Source: Monosporascus cannonballus
Lineage: Eukaryota > Ascomycota > Sordariomycetes > Xylariales
NCBI GenBank assembly: GCA_004154925.1
Contig: QJNS01000116.1
Span: 62,001-126,000 of the forward strand
Length of the DNA stretch: 64,000 nucleotides
Reading direction: 5' to 3'
A model generated the notes under the pieces. The model was given only the letters and a program-made list of their open reading frames with translations. It did not search any database and was not told the origin of the DNA. This document shows, piece by piece, positions 49,572 to 63,100 of this stretch. The position numbers were made by a program, and so were the translations under genes. Position 1 is the stretch's first letter; every line of letters starts with the position of its first letter.

Positions 49572-50680
49572 ATGCAGGATTTTGCATTTAATTTTTTATC
49601 AGTATTCCAAATACTCTTTATTATTCGTCTTTTATTTTCGAAAATAAATTATAGCGTTTTTCGAAATGATCTTTTGAAACTTATTTTTACGGTCGCCTCC
49701 GATAATTTCGATTTCGACCGTATCCGACTTTTCCTAAATGCAAGGTTTGCTAATAACCCCGACGATAATATCTAGGACCAAATTTATAACGTTATTACCG
49801 AATTTACGCCGCTTCCCCAACCGATAACTTTTTCCTTCCAATAGACCTCGTTATTTCATAATACAAGCATTTTCGCAAATTCCTCCGAATACCGCCAAAA
49901 CGTGGATAGGGTCCTTAAGTTAAAGCTTGGTCCTTTTTATATCGGGCTTTCTTATTTCTGCGAAACATATTTCGGTCGCGTAGCAGGTCTTAAGGTAACG
50001 TCCAAGGCCATTTTCGAAAAATACATGGAAGGCAGTGGTCCACTTTTTAATAAAAAGTGGAATGGATAACCGAAAGATGCAAACCAGGATAATATGTTAA
50101 GCTAATTTACGGACTTAAGCAAAAAACTAACGGTATTTACAAAAGATTATAGGTCGACTCCGACATACCGACAAAAGCTACTGGCACAGCCTAATAAGCC
50201 GATCCAGGGCTTTACGGGTAAGCGCAAAATGGATATTGGCTTCGTAAGCGATTCCAAGGCTGAAAAAGACTTACGATGCCACTAGTCGCAAATTTTCGTA
50301 CCTGGAAAGCTTAAAAATAACCTATCCGCCGACATAACCTCCAAGGTATGGCTTAATCTCGGGAGGTACGCGAGGGAAATGCTCATTACTTAAAATACGC
50401 GTTAATTTGTCTTAAGTTTTACTATCTGTGGATTTTTTATAAGGATATGAGAATTTAGCCGGCTGGAAAGAATAATATCCGAACGGTTTAACATTAACAA
50501 AAAGGGGTTATAATTTGTATTTACGATTTTTAGGTTTTTTTGAATAAATAAAAAAAATTGGTTCAGATCTTATTATTAAAAAGGACGGCCGGCAATTTAT
50601 TACGATTAAACGAAAGAATTAAATAGAGCAATTCGTTATTAATAAGGTAATAAAACGAACGCCTTATATTGCCTGCCGAG
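49572..50680 (+). pseudogene. FunK1-type (fungal-type) protein kinase, N-terminal part, RIP-mutated
   Basis: A single plus-strand frame can be followed for about 370 codons through roughly a dozen stops. Key stretches are ASDNFDFDRIRLFLNA, SQIFVPGKLKNNLSAD, SKVWLNLGRYAREML, RFVLSFTICGFF (with stops) and EFSRLERIISERFNINK. These are the hallmark N-terminal segments of the FunK1 fungal-type kinases that are abundant in repeat-rich fungal genomes. Stops stand where the family has Trp or Gln (CAC TAG TCG for HWSQ; VWEF read with a TAA), as expected from CpA-to-TpA mutation. The frame ends at the LTR that starts at 50,681, before the kinase catalytic core, so the rest was displaced beyond the retroelements. 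Not functional. Confidence 0.8.
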
Positions 50681-50956
50681 TGTGAGGGCTAGGGAGTTTA
50701 ACCAACTATTAAACCTTAGTCGTACGGATTTATGTTAGCAGGAGTATCGTAGAACTCTAAGCAATAAATACAGTAATCGTATTACGTTTCGTAATTCCAA
50801 AGGTGTCTTAGGTAGCGAATTATTATTATAAGCTGAAATTATTTAAATTATAGAAATAATAAATATATATATTTTATTCCGATCTATTAGATTATTATCA
50901 GTAAATTGGTAATCCGGCTTATTGGCTTATTACTAGTAAGTTGGCAATCTATTATA
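50681..50956 (-). repeat. 3' LTR of the minus-strand Gypsy element
   Basis: 276 bp, beginning TGTGAGGGCTAGGGAG on plus and ending tctattata. Related copies lie at 14890-15332, about 21384-21720, 13085-13384 (inverted) and ending at 60405 (inverted). Short tandem motifs such as ggcttattggcttattacta fill the right part. Confidence 0.7.
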
Positions 50957-53900
50957 TAACTTGCCTTACCGCGTACCTATAGTTAGATTATGGCAAACCG
51001 TTTTTGAAAACCGTAATTCGTTATATTATAATACGATTTTTTTTTTACAAATTTTGCTCTTAAAATTTCCATTTTATTTAATAAATTTTTGTATTCGTTT
51101 AATATATTTTCCGATATTTTCAAATGTCGTTCCCGTAAATCCGAATAGCAATTTACCGCAGCTAATTTAATTAAATTTAAAGGTTTCGACCCGATATTTT
51201 GTTTTTTTTTTGTTTTGCTTCGCAGCTTAATTACCGAATAATAGATGGGGTTTTTCGTTATAAAAAATATGTTCGCAAAAGTCGTTCGTATAATAAGATA
51301 AAAGTTTCCGTTTTTATAATTAATCGTTATATTACAAAATTAAAAAGATTAAAAAAAGGTTAATAATCAAAAAATCTTTGGCCGAAGTTTTTGTACGTTT
51401 TTTTCGTATATGTCGTTAACGTTAATATTATTAATCCCAAAGTACGAAATTTATTAATTACGCCTTTTAATCCTTAGACGATTTTAACGACCTTACGTAG
51501 TTAAAATCAGAGTTTGTAGTCGAGGTTTAGGCCTTAGGAAAGATAGACGTTATTAATTGGAATGCGGTGAACCAAGAACTTCCTTCTTTGGATCTTATAG
51601 ACTGGGATACCATTATTTCGAGTGGTTCCGTTACTGTTAGTAAAAATTTTTCAACAAACGTTGGGCGTGAATAAGGTTTTTAGCAGGTTTTCAGGTGTTT
51701 TCGGAGTCCGGATGCCCTTTTTATTTGATTAGGTACTGGGTAAGTCCGTTTTGTTTCCGTATGTCGAGGACTTTTCCCACCTTGTATGTTTTTTCGTTTC
51801 TTATTTCCATATTGTTTTATGCCGTATGCACCTTGATTATATCCGTTGCTAATTCAAATAAAGAAACGTAAAAAATTAAATAAAGTTTGACCTTTGGTAA
51901 AAGTTTTAATTAATAATTGTTTTCTATGATTTTCTTAATAACTTTATATGGACCGATATATTTAAAATCGAGTTTTTTGTTAGGTTGTTTTGTTTGAATA
52001 TTTTTTTTGGCAAGAAAAACCGTTTTTCCCTTTTCGAAAGTTGGTCCCTTTAATTCTTTTTAGTTGTAGTACTTATTTGATTCTGTACGAATTCCAGTTC
52101 AGTTTTTATTTCCTGGTGCAATTATTATAGTTATTTTAATGTAAGGATTACTTTAATATTAATTAAACCGTTATCACGTATTTTTTTGTAAATTTCTGGA
52201 ATAAAACCAAAATTTACGTTTGTTGATATTATTTTGATATTTTCGTAATAGCTGGTATTATAAGTTAATTATACGATTAGTAATTGTTTAACCTAATTAT
52301 TTTATTCGTAATTGATGTAATATCGTAAATAGGTTTCTAAAGTTTGATTTATTCGTTGTATTTATCCGTTTATCTATGGTTTAAATATGTTGGATAATTT
52401 GTAATTTAGGTCGATCTATGCCATAAAGCCTTATTAAGGTTTTAATACGAATATCGATCTTTTATTTAAAATAATTTTTATTAATAATCCGTATATATTA
52501 AAAATATATTTCCAAAAGATATATGTTATTTGTTCGACGTTTTTGTCCTTATAATATGGTAAAAAATAGGAAAACTTCGTAAATCGGTCGACGATTACGA
52601 AAATACTGTCGTAATATATTCCCGTAACTGGATTTTTTAACATAAAAAGTTTGGTAATAAAATTAAATATAATTAAATATTATAATAATTTTGCGATTGG
52701 TAAAAGCTGTAATTCACTATATGGTTTATGTCGTCGAGCCTTTACTTTAGCGCAAATATCGTATTACCGTATAACTTATTATATTATTAATTTTAATTTA
52801 AAAAAGGAATATATACGTTAAAACCGTTTTAAAGATTTGTAAATCTCTAAATATCCGTATAATTAATATTCGTATATCTTTCGTATTAAATCCTTTTAAT
52901 ATTTTTCTAATATTTATATTTTATTTGGTCTTTGGTTTTCGAAGAGATTATCGTTATATTATTAGACTTTTTAGTATATATTAAAAGGTATTACCGGAAT
53001 TATTACTATTTATCGTAAGTGTAAAGATCTTTTTGTAATAATATCGAAAATTATATGGCTAATTTTAACCAATTTTCTGTCGAAATTTAGTCGTTTACTT
53101 AAAGTATTTACTTTATTATTTTCTGAATTGTTTTTATAAATAATAATGAAATCGAAGTTCGCCAATTCTTTTTGCATATTTTAATTATTGTCCTATAAAT
53201 TTCTTAATTGTGGTAAATCGGGTAAGATTTTGATAATCCGTATAAACCTTAATCTGATACGGGTTTTCTTTTAAGAAATGCTTAAACTTTCGAAATACCA
53301 TAATAATGGCCATAAATTCCTGATTTGGAATACCGCAATTAAATTCGGTTCCTTTTAATATATACGAAAAGAATATAATAAGGTACAATTTGCCCTAATT
53401 ATTTCGTTATCCGAATATTACGTTTTATACGTAATCTGAAATATCGGTTTTTAATTTAACGGGGCGGTTTAAATCGTACATAATTAATATTGGTTCGCTA
53501 GTAATCGTATGCCTAATATCTTAAAATATTTGTTCCGTATTTGACGTTTATATAAATTCTTTTCTTTTTTGTAAAATTCGTTAAAAATATAATTATTTTG
53601 CTAAAGTTTAAATTAAACGTTTTGTAATAATTGGCGGCGAATGTAAGGAATATTTATACCTCCTTAATTATCGTTAATGTTTGCTATTTTATAACTGCAA
53701 CGACCTTTTTGGGGTCCATTTTAATATGTTTTAAAATAATAACATATTCCAGATATTTTATTTCTTACTTATAGAACTAATTTATTTCTGCGTTAACAAA
53801 TAACCTTACGACTTATAAAGCTTAAAAGATCTTATGAACGTATTTTACGTATAACTTTTTTGTTTTTAAAAAAATAAAAATATCGTCGAAATATTTTCGT

Positions 53901-54730
53901 AATACATAATTTATTATCCCTTAAAAGATTATTACTACGTTCGTAAGTCCTATTAATTAAACCAAATATTTAAACAATCCGTATTTCGTTGTAAAAGTTA
54001 TTTTTTATTCGTATCCTTTTTTGATTTTGACAAAGTTATATCCATTTTTAAAATTAAATATTATCAATATTTAGTTCCGTAAAATAGGTTTTTTATTTCC
54101 GTAATCAAAATTAATAATATTCGATTTTTAATAATAATATTGTTTAATTATCCATAATTAATTACAAATCGTAATTTTCTATTTTGCTTAAGCATAAAAA
54201 ATATAAGGTATTTTGCTAATAACTTTAAAGGTCGAATTTATCTTTTTTGCAACCGGTTTTTCAGATATTCTTTAAAAATACCTAATTCGTTTTTAATAAG
54301 GTTATAAATAAGGTAAAACTTCGCTAAAAATCCTTTTTTGAAAATTATTTCATAATCCTATTCGCTGTATTCTGGTAATTTCGTATTAAGCTTTTTTCTA
54401 AAAAGTTGCTTATATTTGTAATATTATAATAACATATTAATTAAATCTTTTAATTATTAGGGCTGCTATTATTATTCCAGATCGTTATTTAATTGTTTTA
54501 ATTTCGCTTGGATAATAATAACGATACGTCGTAATTTTCTTTAATACCCGTTTTTTTTCTTATATTTTATCCTTATAAGTGGTAAAGTTTTTATCGTATT
54601 TTTATGCTTGCATTCGTTATTATTATTGATCGAATATTAAGATCTTAATTTTTTCTTTATTTATTAATAATGTATAAAATGAACTTTATTTAATTAATTC
54701 TTTTATTAATTAAGATTCCGTATTAACGTA
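50681..54730 (-). mobile_element. Ty3/Gypsy element of the TGTGAGGGC family, minus strand, 5' end incomplete
   Basis: The 3' LTR is 50681-50956. Moving right on the minus strand, the pol domains appear in reverse order. The integrase core is at 52643-52434 (DSIFVIVDRFTKFSYFLPYY, with the DSIxVxVDR signature). RNase H is at 53388-53185 (GTEFNCGIPNQEFMAIIMVF and YTDYQNL). The reverse transcriptase site is at about 53,900-53,868 (YFDDIFIFLKT), with both aspartates intact. Many stops and frame changes elsewhere make it inactive. The 5' part with gag is not recognised before 54,730, where the neighbouring junction begins, so the copy is truncated or too mutated. It inserted into the kinase relic. 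Confidence 0.8.
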
Positions 54731-54852
54731 TCCATGGTAATCTTAAGATCATATCTGCTACGACCCGACGGGCTTCGGCCTTAGAAAACGGTTAACGAGG
54801 GTGATACGGACCACTTTTCCGCGTCACGTGATAAAGATACTTAGCAAAGATC
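54731..54852. other. Un-mutated junction between two inverted Gypsy copies
   Basis: About 100 bp with normal GC (for example cgacccgacgggcttcggcc). It ends in AGATC (54848-54852), the left target duplication of the Copia element. After removal of that element it continues at 60,109. Confidence 0.5.
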
Positions 54853-55017
54853 TGTCAGATATAAGGGACATCAGTTATGTATGTATTGTTAACTAGTTTC
54901 AGGTGGTCTAAAACGCGCGCTGCACTTTAAAGTGATCTAGTCCCGGAACATATATGTTCCGATCAGAGGGAATCTTCCGTATATGGGGTGCTAGAGCACC
55001 CCCTGCTAGCCGATACA
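54853..55017 (-). repeat. 3' LTR of the Copia-like element
   Basis: Begins TGTCAGATATAAGGG and ends GATACA. By eye it differs from the other LTR at 19 positions, 17 of them transitions, with this copy keeping most of the G and C. It contains a 16-bp perfect palindrome ggaacatatatgttcc (54945-54960) and a hairpin ggggtgctagagcacccc (54985-55002). Confidence 0.9.
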
Positions 55018-58000
55018 CCCCCTTAACACCTTAAAGCATTTACGATATTAATTGTTATAATTTCTGGATCCATAATTATTTATTTTACTTTTCTTTCGCC
55101 GATTGAATTTTTTTAATTAGTTAATTTCTTTTTTGAAATTTTTTATAAAACGTCTTTTCGTTAATTGAAAATTTCCGTAAAATTTATTAATTTTAATTAT
55201 TTTTTAAAATATTTAAAAAGTTTGCATAATAAGGTTTTCGTTAAACCGTCGGCTAATATATCGCCCGTAAATATATATTCTATTTTGATATAATCTTTTT
55301 TTGCAATTTATCGTAATTAATAATTATATATATTTATATGCCGTAATTTTATTATTAATAAGGTAATATCGGCATTAATAAGCCGTATAATTTATTAATT
55401 ATTACATTATATATTTAATGAGTTTATATTTAAAATAATTTTTAAATTTTTAATTCTTTAAAAATTAAATAAATATATTTTTATAAATTATATAAAAAAT
55501 AATAATTTTGCGTTTATTATAAAAATCATTATTATATTGTGTTTATTCACTTATTATTTTATTATTTTCCCGAATAATTTTATAATATAAATTTCAAAAT
55601 CTTTTCGATCGATTGTATTATCTGCAAAAAAAGGAGTTATTTTAAGTATATAATAAATCTTTACTTCCGAATTATAACGTTAACGTTTTGGTTTCGATTA
55701 AATATAATATAATTCGGTCGGCAGCTTTATTATATACGTTATTAAGGTTTAAGTTAAATCGGGTAAATCGGGATACCGTAAAAAATATATAGGGTTATAT
55801 ATTAATTATTATAAAAAAATTAAAATCGATTTTTTTTAATATTTGTTAATAAAACCTATATAAATTAAATTAGGATTTAATAATAACTTAATATTAACTA
55901 TAAGTAATTTTGTTTACGATATGTTATAATAATATTTTTATAAAAAATAATATCTTTTAATAAATAAAATAATGAGGTTCGTAAGAAATAAAATGAAGTT
56001 TTAATTTTTTAAACGTTTTAATAAAAATCTTTTATTATAATAAAAATAATTCCCTTTATCCATATAATATTTTTTTAATTAATAAAACTTTATTACGTTA
56101 TAGGTATTTTAAAAGCATTTTTATATATATTTCGTAAAATAAATTGATGTTTATAAAAGTATTTATAATCTAATATTATTTAAATTTTAAATCGAACTTA
56201 ATTATAATAATAATTACAATTCGAAACAACCTTTTAACGAAAATAATTATATATATATTATTATAATCGGTTTTAAATTATTAATTACTTTGTATAATTA
56301 AATAAATTTTGCATATTTATAATTAATTAAATTTATTAAATTTATTAATGTATATTTACATATATTTTAAAACTTATTTCCTTTTAATAAAAAACTGATT
56401 AACGGCCTTTTAAGATCGCATCTTTTTATAGTTTTATAAATAAGCGTTTTCGGCTTTACGGAATTTCTTTTTTAATAAATATATATTTAATATTTTGTAA
56501 CTTTATGGCAGTAACGATAAATTATGTGTTTTATCCGGTTTTATAACTTAAATACCTTTTTATATATTAAAGTACTATTATATTTCTTATTAAAATAACG
56601 CGTATTTTAAGTAATTAATTTTTTTAAATTTCCGTAATTTACCGGCCGGTTATTATACGTAGTTATAGAAAAAATAAAACGTCTTATATTAAATGCGATT
56701 TCTTATACCTTATATTCGTTTCGGATAATATTTTCTTAATACGAATATATAATGAGCTTATATTTATAACTCGTAAAATATATTCGTTTTTTACCGTTAT
56801 TTTAAGCTCAATAATATAAAAGGAATTTAAAATTAATTTTATTTTTTTTTATCGGCGTAATAATCGTAATAATTATTAGGGTAAATATTGGTAACGGTAA
56901 TGGTTTAAAGGATAAAAATAATTCGAATATAGCGGTTATATAAGGATAATTAATTCGTTACAAATAAATTTATTTTTCTTTATTTTGTACGTATTTTACG
57001 TTAATACCTTTTTAAAACTATTCTTTTTATTTAATTAATAATTAAATTATTTTATTTAAAATTATATTTTTTTATATATAAATTAAATAACTATCGTTTT
57101 AACCTGGTGTTTTTACTTATTGGAATAATTTTTATAGCTTTTTTTCTATAATATGCGAAAGGTGGTTTTTTAAATTTTTAATATTATTTTAAAAAATGGC
57201 CTTTTTATTAAACTGTATATTTCGAATAATAATAACTTTATTAATTAATGGGTTTTAAATTTCGTAAATATTCATAAATCGGTAATTAACGAAATAATTT
57301 ATTTATATTTTAAAATTTAATTTTTAAAGTTTTTAATTTTTTATGACAGTAATTATTATAACGTAAATTATATAGTTATATATTTATAAATATAATAAAT
57401 CTTATATAAGTTTTATTAAAAAAATACGTATTTAGAAATATGATTATATAAATATATGACCGTTTTAAAAATATATACGATTAAACATAAAAATAATTTA
57501 ACGTTATTTCATATCATGATTACTTTTTCGTTAATTATATCTTTTAAACGTTGTATATCCCCGTTTTAAACCTAAATACATAATATTGAAAATTTAAATT
57601 TAATATTAAAAAAAATAACTGAAATATATTTTGAAATTATTAATTTTTTAAAAGTTTATTATTATATTTCATTATTTATAAAATAATTCTGTTTTAATTC
57701 TTTAAAAATTTGAAGAAATATCGAAACGTTATAATTAATATATTTTGCTTTCGGGTTTTAAAGTAAATATCTTAAATAAAACCTAAATATCTGTCGGTAA
57801 CAAAGATAACGTATTTATATCTTTTAAAATTTTTTTCAAAATTTATAAAATTAATAATAACTTTTTTATTTTAATCGGGATATTTTCTTTTAATTTACGG
57901 CGTATTAGTCTTTTAACTTTTGCCTTATTACATATTTAATATTAGATTATTATGAAACTCTTTAAATAAATTTCTTTTGTATAAGATTATAATTAAACGA

Positions 58001-59938
58001 CTATTTCGGGTTTTAAATAGTTTAATTTTAGGTACCATATAATGCTGTTACCGATTTATAATAATCTCGTTATTTACGAATAAATGTTTCGTATATAAGT
58101 TATTAAAATTATATAGAGAATTATTACGTTAATATTTTCGATAACGAATTAATTAAAGTTATTTATTAATGTAATAATTATTTAATTATATTTATTTCGA
58201 ATAAAATTATTAGTTTTTCGGTTATTTTGTTTATAATCTTTTTTTCGGAACTGCCGAAAAAATACCAAGTTATATACGAAACTTTCGTAATATATTACGT
58301 TATATAAACGTAACGTTTTCGTATCGCTAAAATTTCGAAAAATTATATCAACTTTCCGGTACCCCTTAATCGGAACGCAATTATTACTTGCATATATTTC
58401 GTTATCTTATACGGTAAATTTAAAGTTTAAAAATTTATTAATTAAGTTAAAAATATATATCGTAAATCTTAAATCCAAAATAGCTAAATTCCTTAAGGGG
58501 TAAGATAAAATATTTATAACATTATATTAATTAATAATTAAAAAATAGGCCAATATTCGTTTTACCGCTTTCAGAAATTAATTTGTTTTTTATATAATAG
58601 GTTTTTCTATAGTTTTCGATAGGTAATCAATTTTTTCTTTTTAAGATTAATTGGTAGAAACTCGTTCTTAAATATATATTATTACTTTATCGTTAAAACG
58701 GAAATTGTTTAGGGCTGTTTTAAAGAATGTATAATAACAATTAAATAATATATGGTAACCAGTTAAGTACGTTTTATAACGGATATCTTATACGTTTAAT
58801 TCTTGACGTTTTCGCTTATTATTATTTCGGTCCGTATAGGAATTTTTACGGTTACCTTATTTCGGCCTACGGCTTAAAGTCTTTTTTTGCAGTTAAAAAT
58901 TAGTATTTTTGGAATTTTCCTAATTAAGATTGTTCCGATTAAGAAAATTTGCAGGTATTCCGTAAAACGTTAAAAATACTGCCTTAATATTTTATGATAT
59001 ATATGTAAAATGGGCTATAATTTAATGGTCCAGAAAATTAACTGCCGTTTTTTAGAAATTAATCGTACCGTTATCGATTGCGGCTTTTTTTTATTATCTG
59101 AAAGGTAGTAATTTATATCTTAACTATAAGGGTTAATGCTATATACAAGTCGTTAACTTATATAATTGTCGTCTTCGTTTCTGGAATATTATGTCGTTAT
59201 TCTAAAGCTATAATATTTTGCCATTTTACGATTTATTCGTTTAAACTTTTATCAGACTTCGAAGTTTATTTTAACGTTTTGCAATATTTTCGTTAAGTAT
59301 TAATTAGGAGTTTATTATTATAAATCTTGCCGGATGCGCTTAGGTTGGCGTATTATTTTCGTAAGTCTTTTCCTAGAAAAAAACTAATTTTTTTAATCGC
59401 TAAAAATATTAACTTTAAGATTTATTTCGTAAGGTCGTTAATGTTTTTGCAAAAGATATCGTATTTCTGATCTTTATAAGTATATGCTATAAAGTCCTAA
59501 TTATAAGCTTATTTATTTTCGGTCGTTATTTTAAAAGTATTCGTTAAATAATTGGTATAATTATTTTTTTCGGTAGTTTTTCCGGAAAATATAAATATGA
59601 ACGAAGAAGCGCTTGAAGTATTAGTTCGTATTATATGGCGGATTCGTTTTTTTGAATAAAAAGCTATATTAGGTTTTGTAGGTTTAATATGTTATTAAAG
59701 GTTATAATTAAGATCGATATAATCCTAAATATCGAACGCGTATACTTTAAATTGGAATTCGCCTTTAAAACGATTTAAATCTTTGGGTCCTTTGTAGATA
59801 ACGAAGAACATTAACGGTACGGTGATTATTATTATTATTAACGTATTTCGATAATTATAATTAATATACAGCTTATGGCGTTGTAGCAATAGTTAATTAA
59901 TTGATATATGCCCTAATTAAGCGAATAAAACTTTTAAT

Positions 59939-60103
59939 TATCAGATATAAGGGATATTAATTATATATATATTATTAATTAGTTGTAGGTGTTCTAAAAC
60001 GCGCGCTGCATTTTAAGGTGACCTAGTTCTGGAACATATATGTTCTGATCAGAGGAAATCTTCCGTATATGGGGTGCTAGAGCACCCCCTGCTAGCCGAC
60101 ACA
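59939..60103 (-). repeat. 5' LTR of the Copia-like element
   Basis: 165 bp, starting TATCAGATATAAGGG (TG changed to TA) and ending CGACACA. The hairpin ggggtgctagagcacccc (60071-60088) is intact; the 16-bp palindrome has one C-to-T change. It overlaps the 68-codon minus-strand frame 60200-59994, which is not a gene. Confidence 0.9.
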
Positions 60104-60108
60104 AGATC

Positions 60109-63100
60109 TGCTGAGCATAAGTAATTAGCATTAAGTAACTGCTTAGCAAAAATTCGCTAAGCATAAATAAATAAAAACGAACAATAATAATAAGAATCAA
60201 AATATATACTTTTATTATTTCTATAATCTAAATAACTTTAGCTTACAACATTTATTAATACTAATCGTTTGCTATACGCTTTTATATCCTTGGTATTAAA
60301 AATATAATTAAGTTATTTTATTGCTATAAAATCTTACGATGTTTCTGTTAACATAAATCCGTACGATTAAGGTTTAATAATTAATTAAATTCCTTAGCCG
60401 TTATATGTTATAAGTTTTTGTTTAGTAATACCGGTAAACTTTAAGTAATATTTAATATTGTCAACACGTCGACCAGCGCTTAAGAAATCTCTATTTAGCA
60501 GCTTTAAGTTCGAATTCGGGAATTAAAAAAAGAAATCCGACAAATTAGGGTTACGATATTTATCCAAGCCTTTTTTGCCCGTATGAAATTTAGAAAACCG
60601 GAGCCTTATAATAAAAAAAGTAACACTCAGACCATTTTAACTTAGATACGAATTTATTTTCGTTTTTTAAACCTTAATAATTTAGCGGATAAAGTCCTGA
60701 TAATAAAAGCATACGTAACGAGAAATACGCTTAATTAATTTAAGCCTATTATATGAAATTTCCTGGAAATAAAAAAATCGGAAAAGGAAAATTTTATTAA
60801 TAAAATCTTTTTATTTTATATTAATTTCGAAAATAAATTGCGTAATAATTTCGGCAATCCGGATAAAAAACGATTTACGGTTTAGTAATTTTGACAATTC
60901 CGATAAAAAGGATTTACGTCTAAATACGCGTAACCTTTAAAAGGTTTACGGCTAAGGCAGAATAAAGAAATAACGAAACCGACGGCTTTATTAATATATT
61001 TTATTAAAAGGTAAAAGATATTATAAAAAATAAAATTATTCGAATTAAATAATTAGTTACTTTAAATCGATATATTATAAAGGTAATCCGGATCGATAAC
61101 TGACAGTTTAAAAGATGCTAAGAGAAAAAGGTATATTATGCCTTAAAATTGGGGTATATTACATTTAACTAAGGGAAAAAACGAGACGCGCCTTTTACTT
61201 CTTACGAAATAGCGCCAGGACCTATGGAATTCGGCGTTATTTATAGATAAAACTGGAGCCAGATTAAATGTTTTAATTATAGCAAAATAGGATATAAGGC
61301 CTATAAATATAAGAAATCTGAGAAACCACGGCAAGATAACTGGATACCTATACCGGAGGGATAATCCAAAAATAATTAAAAAAACGATAATAAAATTATT
61401 AATATAATTTAAGCTAAGTATTTATTAGGCCTATGGCAAAAGGTGTAATAGGGACTATTACGATAAGAAATCCGATAAAAAATTCGAAAAGCCAGGAAAT
61501 TAACTTAATAGGCATTATAAGTATAACAAAAAGCATTATAAGGATAGTTACGTAAATACCAGAACTGGACGAAAAAAATCTGTCCCGGAACCATTAATCG
61601 ATAAAACAAAATATACGCCATATACTGCCAACGACGAGAATATCCCGATTATAAAAAATAAAAATAATATATTTACGAACGAATTATCCGTATATATTAT
61701 AAGCGATTCGATTTTTTTAACCATACCGGAAATAATAAAAATAATAAATAATAATATCGATATTTTCGATTTATAGCCCTAGAAAATATTTAATAATTAG
61801 CCGAAATAAAAACTGGTTTAAAAAAAAGTAATGCCTATAAAAAAACTATTTTTGTTATTTTTAATAGTATAATTATTAAACGGGAAAAAGGTTAATCTAG
61901 CATATAGTAAAGAACCCTGCTAAAAAGCTAATATAAACTTTTATTTTTAATTGGTATTTATTATAAATCCTTATGAAAAAAGGTTATTAAGGAAAAAATA
62001 CGTTAATTTATAAAACAACTTTAAAATAACAATTAGAACGACATATAAAAAGATATAATTATAAATATAAAAAAATAATTTATTCGATTAGAAGAGAAAT
62101 CGTAATAAAATTAAGAAAAATTAATATAATTTGAAAAAATAGTCCACAGGTAATAAATACAAATATGACAACTTAACGCGTTAAACGAAAAAATATAAAT
62201 AAAGTTCGATAAATTCGAATAAAATTTAAAAGACAAAGGTTACTTATCAGAAAGTTACGGGATAATAAAACGTAGAGGAATTAAAGGTAATTCTTAAAAA
62301 AAGGTTTTAAATACGATAATAAAAAACGTTAACCAACTTATTATTTTAGAAATACGAATCGGAATGCATTAATATACCGCAATGGTAAATTACGGAGCTC
62401 TAAGCGGAAATTATATTGTATCGGATATAGTTAATAAGTGTAAATTGTTATAAAAATATAAGTTAAAACCTTATATAACGACAAATGCCGAAAATAAAAA
62501 TTTCGCCTATAATAATAGAAAGATTATATGCCAAATTAATTAATGCGAAGTTTTTGTGTAAAAACGATATTAAATAATTAATTTCGACATCGTTTTATTT
62601 GGGAATTATAATATAATTTTAGGAATATTATGGATACGTTAATACGCAATCTTAATCAATAACGGGATTAATTATATAAAGTTGATCTTATACCCTATTA
62701 ATAAATAAAAAAGAAAAGAATTAAGATCTTAATATTCGATTAATAATAGCGATAAGTATACGGATAAAAATACGATAAAAACCTTATTACCCAAAAAAAT
62801 AAAACATAAAAAAGAAAATAAGTATCAAAGAAAAATATAACATATCGTTATTATTATTAGGGCGAGATTACGGTAATTAAATAACAATTTAGAATAATAA
62901 TAACCTTGAAAGTCAGAAAATTTAACCAATATATTACTAAAATACTATAAATATAAGCAGCTTTTTAGAAAAAAACTTAATACGAATTTATCAAAACATA
63001 ACGAATAAAACCATAAAATAATTCTTAAAAATGGATTTTCGACGAAATTTTACCTTATTTATAACCTTAATAAAAACGAATTACATACTCTTAAAGGATA

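Larger units (their letters stand above)
54853..60103 (-). mobile_element. Ty1/Copia-like LTR retrotransposon, complete but RIP-degraded
   Basis: 5,251 bp with two 165-bp LTRs and a perfect 5-bp duplication AGATC (54848-54852 and 60104-60108). Coding is on the minus strand. Starting near 59,820 a gag-like frame reads FFVIYKGPKDLNRFKGEFQF and, after stops, DFIAYTYKDQKYDIFCKNIN. This resembles the N-terminal gag region of fungal Copia elements (a capsid-type domain with conserved aromatic residues). The 5' LTR is therefore 59939-60103. Integrase and reverse transcriptase are expected toward 55,000 but are too mutated to point to. The Copia assignment rests on element size, short LTRs and the gag segment. 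It inserted after the Gypsy copies, whose junction it interrupts. Confidence 0.75.

Noticed and set aside
59994..60200. 68-codon minus frame
   Set aside because: It overlaps the 5' LTR of the Copia-like element and its target site; not a gene.
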